64,000 bases of DNA from Blastocystis sp. Blastoise (Eukaryota; Sar; Bigyra; Opalinata; Blastocystidae): the NCBI GenBank assembly GCA_039096225.1, contig JBBPEB010000032.1:352501-416500 (forward strand), in the 5' to 3' direction. A program made the position numbers and the translations under genes. Shown here piece by piece: positions 16,978 through 27,956 of this stretch (within the stretch, counting starts at the first letter, position 1; the number at the start of each line of letters is the position of its first letter). Under the pieces are notes generated by a model. The model worked only from the letters and a program-made list of their open reading frames with translations. It did not search any database and was not told the origin of the DNA.

Positions 16978-17917
16978 TACATATATATATATAATATCAA
17001 TTCTATTTTATCTTTTACTCTCCATGAAAAAATATATATTTTTATTTTATTTTATTATATTTATATATATATATCTTTTTTTATTTCCTGCTTTATAGCT
17101 ATTATTTTGTGTCTATCTACAATTGTTTCTCTAAACACAATGCTATGTATATTATATATATTATATACTTTACATATTATATATATTTATATGTATGAAT
17201 ATACATTGATTTAAAATTATATTTAGTTAATCATTTTCTCTATATATATTTTTCTATACTATATATACATATAAATACATTTCTTTTCTCTCTCTTTTTT
17301 TTTTTTGTTATTTTTTATTTTGTTTTTTTTTAAGTATCACTCTTATTAATAAACATAACAATCACTTTTCTTCTTATTTTTGAATATTTTTTATAAATAT
17401 ATTTGTTAGAATGAATAATAGATATATATAATAGTGTCTATTACTTCACTAGTTATTTTTTTATGTATAAAGATATTCTCTTTTTTTATATACTTATGAT
17501 CAAATATATAAATATATATTTCTTATTCTTTAGTAGTTGAAAAAACTATTTCTTATTCTTTATATCTTTACCCTTTTTCAATACTTTTTTTCAAAGAATT
17601 CAATAGTTTTATTTATAATGTTTTCATTGTTTTGTTTGTAGTATTTTTTTTAGGAGTATTCCAAATTTTTTTTATGAATACATTATTATCAATAAATATA
17701 TTATAATAATAATAATAATAATAATAGTGTTCCTACTATATTATTTTCGACTAAACAAATAGAATAGCAAAAATATATTCATTCAAAAGTAATAAGATTT
17801 AAAAGAGAAAAATATTTCAGGATAATATGACAGAGTTATAGTTATATATCTAAAATAAAAAAGAAATAAATGAAATAATAATTATTATAAGTATAATTAA
17901 AACAAGGATAAAATGTA
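16978..17917. other. Intergenic DNA between the MOB gene and a membrane protein gene (convergent 3' flanks)
   Basis: Simple AT-rich sequence with poly-T tracts and a short (AAT)n around 17703-17726. No gene evidence. Both neighbouring genes end here, so it holds two terminator/polyadenylation regions. Confidence 0.6.
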
Positions 17918-19050
17918 TTATGAGTGTCTTTCTACTCTATTCATTAAGAAACGAATACAATTAGCAATACCAAATAAAAGTAAATAAGAAATAATAAGGC
18001 CTATCATAAATGCAAGAATAGAAAGTAGTGTCGTCCATAAATAATTGGATTCTGAATTACTTATAATACAACCAGAATTCGATAAATAGGAAAGTGAAGA
18101 TTCAGAAAAAAATGGAGGATATACAGAAAGAGAATTTAATATATTATCTATATATATATAATAGTGATTAAAAAAGAGAAAACTATTTTTATAACATTAA
18201 AATCTTTATATTTCTTTTATAAACTATTTTTACACAAGTATAGAATATAAAATATAATATAATATATATAATATATAATATATAATATATAATATATAAT
18301 ATATAATATATAATATATAATATATAATATATAATATATAATATATAATATATAATATATAATATATAATATAATATATATAATATATAATATATTATAT
18401 ATTATATATTATATATAATATATAATATATAATATATAATATATAATATATAATATATAATATATAATATACTTTGAATTTTTATGCTAAATTTTTTGTT
18501 GAGATGTTTATTACATATTTCTTTATATAAATTCACATTTTCATTTCCTTTTAAACAATCTAATTGATGAAAATTATATCGTTGATGAATAGATAATGAA
18601 CACGAATAATCAAAATCAAATAAAGATAATGATGATGGTTCTGTAGAATAGAAATAATATAAACCTTCACACGACTGTATTGTATATTGTATATAATTAT
18701 CTATAGAGGAATAAAGTTAGAACAATAATTTTAAAACGTTACCATTCATAATTTGTGGATTACTCAAGATTAATGTGAAGTTTTGAGTATAAATTAAATT
18801 CACAGAGGAGCATGCAGTCTTATAGTGATTCAGACTCATCTTTAATTTGCTTGGATAGTCACCATCTAGCTTACTTAAGGTGATTTTCTTTGTGAAATAT
18901 CTTTTCTTTGTATCATCTATTGTGTAACATTTATTCTGATATGACCCACAATCTACAATATTTAGCATACATTTAATATATACTACTTGTAGCTACTGTT
19001 GTCTGAAATATATAAACTAAAATTAGTACGACTATAGCAATCCTAGTCAT
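17918..19050 (-). CDS. Predicted secreted-type single-pass membrane protein, unknown function
   Basis: Exons 18984-19050, 18743-18952, 18473-18700 and 17918-18147 give about 244 residues. The N-terminus MTRIAIVVLILVYIFQTTVA is a strong signal peptide. The ectodomain has at least eight cysteines (GSYQNKCYTIDD, TACSSVN, IQSCEGLYYF, DYSCSLS, QLDCLKG, KEICNKH, SGCIIS), suggesting disulfides. A hydrophobic helix (LWTTLLSILAFMIGLIISYL, about 200-222) precedes a short basic tail NRVERHS. The first intron would be only 31 bases (18953-18983), with GT...AG ends and a GCTAAAT branch-like word; it is required to keep signal peptide and ectodomain in frame. I do not recognise the family. ATCACGAT lies 133 bases upstream. 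Confidence 0.6.
18241..18471. repeat. (AATAT)n satellite-like array in an intron
   Basis: Some 230 bases of the pentamer TATAA/AATAT, with an inverted stretch near 18382-18415 where the phase flips (TATTATATATTATATATTA), producing a large potential hairpin. It forms most of the last intron of the membrane protein gene. Confidence 0.9.
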
Positions 19051-19433
19051 GAAAATGCAAAGAAAACATAGGTTGGACTGAAAACATTTCCAGTTGTTAT
19101 TTCTATTTTAGTTCACTTTCATGTGAAAGCTGAAATTGTATGAAATTCATCATAATCCTTTTTCTTTTATCAAATCACGATAAAAAATGATAAGGTCTGT
19201 AGTTTGATATAGTGGATGAATCCATACATTAAAGAAAACGTTTCAAATAACTACAATAAAGTGAATTGAAAAAATGGTGAATTATATATAACTTTATAAT
19301 ATTCTTCAATATTTCTACTTAGTGTTTTGAATATAGATAAAATGAAAAAGAAAAACTGACTAGACCATTAGAATGATTGAAAAATAATGAATTAATTACA
19401 AAAAAAATGATATAAGAAATAGTTATATATAGT
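19051..19433. other. Intergenic DNA between a membrane protein gene and Rpt5
   Basis: Contains AATCACGAT at 19183-19191, 133 bases upstream of the minus-strand membrane protein gene, and the 3' flank of Rpt5. No coding sequence seen. Confidence 0.55.
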
Positions 19434-20410
19434 TTAAGCATAATATTGAAGACCTGATTTCTTCTTTGATGCAACCTATATGTTTAGATATATAGAATTA
19501 TTATTATGTTTATATCTAATTATTATTATTATGTTTATATATATGATAACATTATTTTAAAATAATAGTATATAATAATAATAATAAGATAAATATATAT
19601 ATATATACTTGTGAAATAGCTTCCATATAATCTTCATGTTCAACAATGGAACTGTCTCTACGTAAGGCTAACATACCTGCTTCTACACATACTGCCTTCA
19701 TCATAGCACCACTGAAATCCTCAGTTGAACGAGCTATCTCCTCAAAATTAACACCTATATATATATATAAAGAATAATATAAATATTATAAATATATTTA
19801 TAATTAAAAATAGATTTATAAAAATATATATTTTCTTTTTAAATGAAATAAAAGTATTAAATATTAGTATAATTTATATAATAATGAGATAGATATAATA
19901 TATATATGTTGTATAAAAATAGAATATATATAATATATAATATAATATAATATAATATAATATAATATATAAGATACATATACACAATATAATATTATAC
20001 ATATATATATATATACCTTCTTTATCATAGGTCATTCCTCTACTGTGTATCTCTAATATACGCATACGTCCTTCCTCATTTGGATTGGGTAATTCGATTT
20101 TACGATCTAAACGGCCTGAACGTAATAACGCGGGATCTAAAATATCTGGACGATTTGTAGCGGCAATTACTTTTAGAGATATATAATTATAATATATATA
20201 TACATATTGTATTCATAGAAAGAGTTTAAAGAATGATTATATATAGAAAAAAATTATATATATATATATATATTATGTTAGATTTAATATATACTTTAAT
20301 TCTAGTATCTGAACTAAATCCATCTAATTGATTTAATAGTTCTAATAGAGTTCTTTGAACTTCACGACTACCACCTCCCTCGTTACCTCTCTTTACACCT
20401 ACGGCATCTA

Positions 20411-20457
<47 letters not shown>

Positions 20458-20596
20458 TTAATAATATACTTCATCAATAAATATAATAGCACCTTTAAAA
20501 TGATCTTTTTCAATCTTTTCTTTAGCTAAATCAAAACAATCACGTACCATCTATACATATATATATATAATTGTACATAGAATAATAGGATGTAGG

Positions 20597-20633
<37 letters not shown>

Positions 20634-20801
20634 TCTTGCTCCTTCACCTATATACATTTGTGATAATTGTGTTGCGGACAACTTTATAAAAGCAGCTTCT
20701 GTTTCTTTAGCGCATGCACGTGCAAGGAGGGTCTTGCCCGTGCCTGGGGGACCATATAATAATACACCTAGATAATTACATAATAATAATAAATATTAAT
20801 G

Positions 20802-20846
<45 letters not shown>

Positions 20847-20973
20847 TATATATATATATATACCTTTAGGTGCGCGAATACCAATTTTTACATATAATTC
20901 CCCGTGGGAAATTGGTAAAACAACAGCTTCTTTTAATTCCTGAATTTGTTTATCAAGACCACCAATATCACAG

Positions 20974-21014
<41 letters not shown>

Positions 21015-21083
21015 ATTATTACTATTAAATGAATGTAAAATAAATATAATATTCAATAAAAAAAAAGAATATAAAGAGAATAA

Positions 21084-21116
<33 letters not shown>

Positions 21117-21883
21117 TATATACTCATCATCAGGTTTTTCATCTAAATACATCGATTTTACACGAGTATCATATTCATTAGGTAATTTCTCATATATAAT
21201 ATAGGTATCTTTATTTACTCCAATTAATTCCCCTGGGGATAATTCGCTTTTAGGGATGAGACCCGTATTGGGTAAAAAGATAGACTATATTTAACAGAAT
21301 AATAAATAATAATAATTAAAAGAATAATTAAAAGAATAATAATTAAAAGAATAATAAATAAAGAATAATAATTAAAAGAATAATAAATAAATAATAATTA
21401 AAATAATAATTAAAAGAATAATAATTAAAAAAACAATAATAACTTTAAAACATACATGTCTATCTGTTGTTTTCACTACAGAACAATTTATAGTTTTCTT
21501 TGGATTTCGTTCATCAGGTATTTCAATGTGCTATAAAAAAATGAAAAAATATATATAAAATCAATTAAATAACATGATTCACTTGTTGATATTTCAAATA
21601 AACATCATACAAGTATAAAATATATCTATAGATACCTCAACGAAATTGCCTACAAGATAGGGAAGACGAATCGACTTTTTAATCTGACTTTGTTGCTTCT
21701 TTAATAATTCTTGTGTTTGCATAATGAAGTACTTCTTCTCTGCTATTCCAGAATCAATTATATTTATTTCACTTTTCAAAGCAGAAATTCTAGTTCTAAT
21801 TTGTTCATCTGTTAATGTATCTAAGGATTCTATATAACATAGACTAAGATAGACTATTCATTAAAAATACCGAATTCACTCAT
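19434..21883 (-). CDS. RPT5: 26S proteasome regulatory ATPase Rpt5 (PSMC3)
   Basis: AAA ATPase of the 19S base ring, which unfolds substrates and opens the 20S gate. Exons 21871-21883, 21636-21829, 21456-21530, 21124-21284, 20864-20976, 20634-20767, 20470-20550, 20295-20411, 20017-20170, 19609-19754 and 19434-19475 give 409 residues. Visible are the N-terminal coiled coil, [10 protein letters not shown], the OB-fold segment [32 protein letters not shown], Walker A GPPGTGKT, Walker [29 protein letters not shown] with the arginine finger, and the gate-opening HbYX-type tail SGLQYYA that specifies Rpt5. [14 protein letters not shown] has a small insertion relative to human (KEKAPSII). One junction, exon 20295-20411 to 20017-20170, does not fit GT-AG (see findings). 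Confidence 0.95.
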
Positions 21884-22556
21884 TATATGTAGTTTCTTAA
21901 GATAATATGAATAAGAAGAAAATTTAGAAAAAAAAGTCTTAGAGAAAAGGGGAATTTTTAATTCTCGCCTTTTATTTTTATAAAATCACGATTATTCTTC
22001 TTTTCTAGAAAAATGATAACAAAACTATCTAATATGTCCTTTTCTAGGACTCTTAAATTATAGTTAATTCATAAAATAGTTTATGGAGCATATCTATATC
22101 CGTCGTGCTACTAAAAATTGGAATAAAATGTTGATGTCACGCATTTTATCATTTAACCTATTTTTTTTCTGTGCAGAAATAAGCAAACGTTATCAAAAAC
22201 TAATTGTAATATTTATAAGATATATTTTCTAGGAGAAATGATCAACATATATAGCAATTCTTTTTAAAATGTCTCTGTTTTTCATATATATATATTCAAT
22301 GAATACTAAAAATAATTTAAAACAAAACCAATAAATTAGTTAACAACGCATGACACGTTTAAGCCACAAGATACTTATATACTAAGCCTAACAAGGAGAT
22401 CTTTATATAACATAATATAAAAATATATCAGTTAATAGCAATATATGAAAAGTAGAATAAAAAAATAAAACTATATAAAAAAAAATTAAAACTATATAAA
22501 AAAAAATTAAAACTATATAAAAATAACAACAATAAATAAATAGTTAATATATTTAT
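21884..22556. other. Intergenic DNA between Rpt5 and the large adhesin-like gene
   Basis: The right-hand part is the 3' flank of the large gene, with three copies of an AAAACTATATAAAAAAAAATT-type unit around 22467-22530. The left-hand part is the Rpt5 promoter with an ATCACGATT element. No gene evidence. Confidence 0.55.
21983..21993. promoter_or_regulatory. AATCACGATT element upstream of Rpt5
   Basis: Sits about 100-110 bases before the Rpt5 start codon. Its surroundings (AAAAGGGGAATTTTT nearby, ATTATTCTTCTTTT after it) closely resemble those of the copy at 5002-5010. Confidence 0.4.
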
Positions 22557-25500
22557 TTAAACTTTAACAGTTTTGGCACCAGTAGTAGGTTTCTTGTTAC
22601 TGTTAGATTTAGCAGCACTAATTTGTTTATGACCACCCTTCTTGCCCTTCTTTCTACGTAAGACAATGCAAGTTACAATAAGAGCAACAAAGATGATAAT
22701 AATGATAACAGCAATAACAATAAGGACAACACCACCAGCACCAAGACCAGGAGCATCAATAGAACTAAGAGTAATAACAGCAGTTTCAGATCCTTTAGCA
22801 TTAGCAAGAGTAATAGTATAATCAGCTTCAACAAAATTAGTTTGAGGTTTACCACTAATAATACCAGTCTTAGTATTAATAGATAATCCAGCAGGAAGAG
22901 CAGGAGTAATAGTAATATTATATTCAGCAGCTCTAACTCTAGGTTGAGGAGTAGCATTATCTCTACCTGTATAGAAGACATAAGACTTAGCAGAATAAAC
23001 AAGAGGTCTAGGAGCATCTAATTCACATAAATATTGAGGATCAGCATAGACACCATTAGTACAAGCTCTTCTTGTAGCACCAACGAAATAAGCAGGACAA
23101 GCCTTAAAACCAAAGCCACCTTCAGGAGCAGCACCAAATCCATCAATAGCAGGACAAGAAGCAGGTTTATTATTAATATAGAATCCAAGTTCAGATAATT
23201 GAATATGACCATCACCACAATAACTATCATAACCAATAGAAGGATTATTACATTCAAGAACAACCATACGAATAGAATTATAAGCTTCAAGACTATAGAA
23301 ATCATAACTGAAGGTTTGTTTGAAAGTACTAAAGAATTGATTACGTTCATAATCTAATAAAGTCCAAGTATCACCATTATCATTAGAACCTTCAAGTCTC
23401 CAAGTAGAAGGATGTCTTCTATTACAATCATTAGCATTAGTTACCTTATAATGATTCACAAATTCTTTACGACCATTACTAAAAGTATATTGGAAAATAG
23501 CACCAACACAACGAGGACCATTGACAACCTTAGTTTGAATATTATTATCAAAAAGTTTTTCAACACCTTCATTACCAGTATTATTAATATCAGACCAAAC
23601 AGTACCTTCTTTAACTCTATAATCATTATTACCAAGGAAAGAAGCAGATCCTTCAAAACCACAAGTAGTAGGAAGTTTATCCTTCTTATGAATTTCAACA
23701 GCAAATACATTTAATCCAGTAATAACAGATTGAGTAGTAAGACTTTGAGAAAGATAATAACGAACATAAGCATCAGTTTCAGCAGTAGCTAAAGTTTCAC
23801 TATTAATAGCACCAGTAGTAGGCATATTAACTCTATGAATTTCCTTACCATTCAAATACATAACAATACCACCATAAGAAGAAGCACCAAATTCAATACC
23901 AGCAAGAGTAGCATCAAGAGAAGTAATAGTAAATGTAGCTCTATAATATTGAGTAGTACCAGTAGGAGCAGGGAAGCTACCAGGTAAAGCAGTTTGCCAA
24001 GTATTATCAGAGAATGTTACAGTATTCCATCCAGAAGGAGCAGAACCATAAACATATTTCCATTGAGTACCACCAGGAGCAATGAGTCTACCAATATTAG
24101 CAGTAACAGTCTTAGGAGATTCACCATAAGCAACAGTTGTCTTAAGAACAAGTACTTCATCTTCATAGATAATTCTAACATAACCATCACCCCAACCATC
24201 ATTAGCAGTATCACCTAAAACAAGAGTATAAACACCAGCAGGTTTACAATAACCAAATCTTTGAGTAGTATAACTAACGGCAACATTCTTACTATCAACT
24301 ACTTGATTACTAGGATCCTTAAGAGTCCAAGAAGCTTCAATAGCACCACCAGCAAAATAGAATTCAAGCATAAATAATTGATTAGGAGAAGCACAAGCAA
24401 TAACAGAGAAAGTAACAGTAGTAGTAGCAGTTTGTCCTTTAATACTCTTAGCAGTAATAGTATATACAGTAGGAGTTAATAAAGTAGTAGGAACACCATT
24501 GAAATAACCATTAGAAGTATCCATAGTGATACCAGTAGGAAGAGCAGGAGTAATAGTATAATCACTATAATATTCAGAAGAAGTTAAAAGAGCAGGAACA
24601 CTTATACCTTTATAAGCAATAAGATTAGAAGGAGCCATAGATAAAGCAGGAATAACAATAGTATCAAGATCTATAGTATAAAATTCTAATTCAAGAAGAG
24701 CATATCTATTTTGATCCATTAATTGAGCTCTTGTAACAGTTAATCTATAACCAGCCCAAGCTTGAGTTAATCCAGAAATATAGAAACATTGTCTTTGATT
24801 TCTATCTTCCCAAGAAACGTTAGTTTGATTAGAAAGAAGAGTCCATGCTTGACCATCCATAGAACCAGAAATATACCAATCAAGAGGATCATGTTGAGGA
24901 GCATCCCAACTATTAATTACACAATATTTATTAGCATAAGCAGCTTTCTTATTAGAGAACATAATTTGAATAAATTTAGGAGATTTAGAATCGTGAAGAC
25001 CAGTAATCCAACGAGTACCAATATTAGAATCAAAAGCAGAAGAAGCAGAACCATCCATATCAATACTATCACTAGAAGCAATACCAGAAGGATTTAAAGC
25101 AACTTTAGAATCAGCATTTAATCTGAAAAGAGCATCAACATCAAGATCATAACTACCCGAACCAATATTAAGATGAGCCATAGCAATAGTAACAGAATTA
25201 CCAGCATTTAATGAGCTCATAGGGCCAGAAACAGATCTCCAAATGAAACTAGTTTCACCAGAAGTAGCAAAAGAACTAGTAGAAACAGCACCATCAGAAA
25301 TAGCATATCTATAAACTTCAACACCATTAACATAAACTACGCTACCAGCTTTAGCCTTAAAGTATAATTCCCAACCAACCATATTAGTCTTAGAAGTAAT
25401 AGTAAAAGTCTTTCTGAATAAAGCTAAGTTTTGAGTAGCAGTAGTCATAGGAGAATAAGAAGTAGTTTGCCAAGCAGCATCAGAGAAAGAAGTAGCAAAC

Positions 25501-26974
25501 CAATTAGCAGGAACTTGTCCTACAATATATTTAAGACCAGTCTTAGCAGCAAGATCAAGACGAGTATTAACATAGAAAGTATCAGTAGTACCAGAAGGTA
25601 AATATAAACGAGCAACACGAATACTTTCAGTAGCAGAATATTTAATAGAAATATCTAAATAAGCACCTTTTTCCCAACCATTATTACCATCATCAAATAA
25701 AACTACCTTCAGTCTACCAGCAGCTTGACATTCACCATGAAGTTGATCAGCACCATTATTAACACCTTGACCAGCATATAATTGAGTATTAGTTTCAGAA
25801 TAAACAATGAAACGTTCATCAGTAGAAGTACCCTTATTAACCTTACGATAAGTAACTTGAGCTTGAGTAGGTTGAGAACAACCAATGACAGTAATAGTTA
25901 ATTGGAAAGAAGAAGGTTGATTATCAGCACCAACAGCACTAATAGTATAAGCTTGAGAAGAAGCAGCTTCAGTACTACCATAAATATTACCATTATCAGC
26001 ATTTAAGAAAAGACCAGAAGGAAGAGCAGGAGTAATAGTAAAAGTAGTATAACCATTAGAATCAGGATTAATATTAACATCAGAGAAAGCATTAACACTT
26101 TCAATAGCATTAGGATAATGAACACCAGAAGCAAGAATAGGTTTATTATAAGCTACAATTTCAAATTCAGAAACTTGAACTTTACTATCACCATTATTAT
26201 TAAGAACTTCAAATTTAACTTTATTAAATGCTTTTCTATTTGTAAGTAAATAGTAAACTTTAGTTTGTTTTCTACTATCAAAAGTTTCACCAGATTTATT
26301 ATCTAATAAAATCCAAGTAGCACCATTATCTTCAGAAGCCCAAACTTTCCATACTTTAGGATCTCTTCCAGGAACATCATTACCAGAAGTAATACGATAA
26401 GCATTAAACCAAGCTTTAGAACCAGTAGGGAGACTATAAACAGCAGTAACAGCAGTAACATCATCAACTAAGAACTTAGAAGAATAAGAGCCATCAAATA
26501 ATTTAGCACAATTTTCATTAGCATTACCAGTATTTTCAGGAGTACAAGTACCAGTACCACCTTGACCAACAACAACACCATCAGTAGAAGAAAGGAGAGT
26601 AATAAAACCATTGAAAGGATCAACAGAATTTAATTGAGAAGTAGAAGCATGAACTTCAATAGCAAGAGTAATTTGACCAGTAGTACCATAAATAGCTTTA
26701 GGAATAACAACACTATAATTGAATGAATATAGAAATTATATTGTATATATTGATTTTTTTTCAAATTAAACAAATAGTAATATATAAAAAGAGTATATAG
26801 AAATAATATTGAAAAATTTAAATATATATATATATTCAAAAAAATATATAGAATAGAGATATACCTCTTCCAAGTAGCAGATTCTTCAGCAACAGTAGAA
26901 GGAATATCAGCACCAACAACACCACTATATATGAAATAGTTTATAAATGTAATCATAATAATAAGATATATATA

Positions 26975-27010
<36 letters not shown>

Positions 27011-27956
27011 CATAATAATCATAATAATCATAATAATCATAATCATAATTATAATCATAATATATACGCAGGTAAAGCAAAACGATTAATTTCTTCACCA
27101 TTAGCATATAAGATAAATCCAGAATTAGTGTTAACATAAACTTGAATAGCAAAAGCAGCAGCATCATTGACAGAAACATTAAGTCTATAATAACGAGTAG
27201 TAGTAGTAACAGAAGGGAAAGATCCAGGAGCAGTAGCAACCCAAGAAGCATCTCCAAAAGTAGTTTGAGTCCAAGTAGTACCACTTTGAGCAACATTAGA
27301 GTATTTCCAAGAACTACCAGGAGCAACACTTACATTAGCTATAATGAAAAACATTTAGAAATGATTTATAATATCAAAAAGTATCATAAATAATAAGAAT
27401 TTCAAAATATATATATAATAAATAATTATTCAAACAATAATAATCAATATGTATATATACTATTAAAAGGCTTAGCAATATAGGTGGCTTTAGGATCAGA
27501 AGAAGTACTACCAGAAGAAGAATAGAAAACAATTCCAGCATAAGTAATAGAAACCTTAGATCCAGTAGACCAGCCATCACCATAACTAAAGTAATAAAAA
27601 ACAATAGATTTGATATATGAATCATAAAAACATACGAATCTTTAACACCTAAGGTGTAAACAGTATTGAAACTCATGCAGACAGGAATAACATCGGTGTA
27701 ACCAGCGTAACCAACACCAGTCTTTTCAACAATAGCAGTACCATCTAAACTAGTACCTTGTACAATTTTGAAACTTTCTTCAGAAGGATATGCAGCATAG
27801 GTTCTTATAATTTGGAATTCAAGTTGAGGAGCAACGCATTGGGCTTGAACTACACAAAATGATCAAATTAGAAAATTGTGTATTTAAAAAATAGAATATC
27901 AATATACTTAATCCAATAAAGGAAGCAACAAAGAGAATATAAAATATAGTCTTCAT
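22557..27956 (-). CDS. Giant secreted, membrane-anchored protein of three tandem ~495-residue super-repeats (discoidin, Ig-like and galactose-binding-like modules)
   Basis: Likely a cell-surface adhesin or glycan-binding protein. Exons 27908-27956, 27636-27849, 27461-27585, 27068-27338, 26865-26924 and 22557-26712 give 1,624 residues. Signal peptide MKTIFYILFVASFIGLIQA. Three consecutive super-repeats begin at about residues 20, 516 and 1011. Each has a Cys-start module ending in a (D)GWxxG motif (GDGWSTG, NNGWEKG, NDGWGDG), a galactose-binding-like module (SSWKYSN / TGLKYIV / TQWKYVY to a YxNGxEIxR turn), an F5/8-type discoidin-like module (DPKVWKVWASEDNG, DPLDWYISGSMDG, HPSTWRLEGSNDNG) and a He_PIG-type Ig repeat (ITPALPSGL, ITPALPTGI, ITPALPAGL). 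Copy 3 also has a short Cys-rich insert. A TM helix near 1566-1591 is followed by a 33-residue basic tail. The last exon is 4.2 kb with strongly uniform codon choice (GCT, ACT, GGT). Family assignment of modules is by eye. Confidence 0.82.

Noticed and set aside
22673-25097. Multiple long open frames antisense to or overlapping the adhesin-like gene, rich in Leu, Ile or Ser/Arg
   Set aside because: They are out-of-frame shadows caused by the repetitive codon choice of the real gene; none has motifs, introns or exon-like boundaries.
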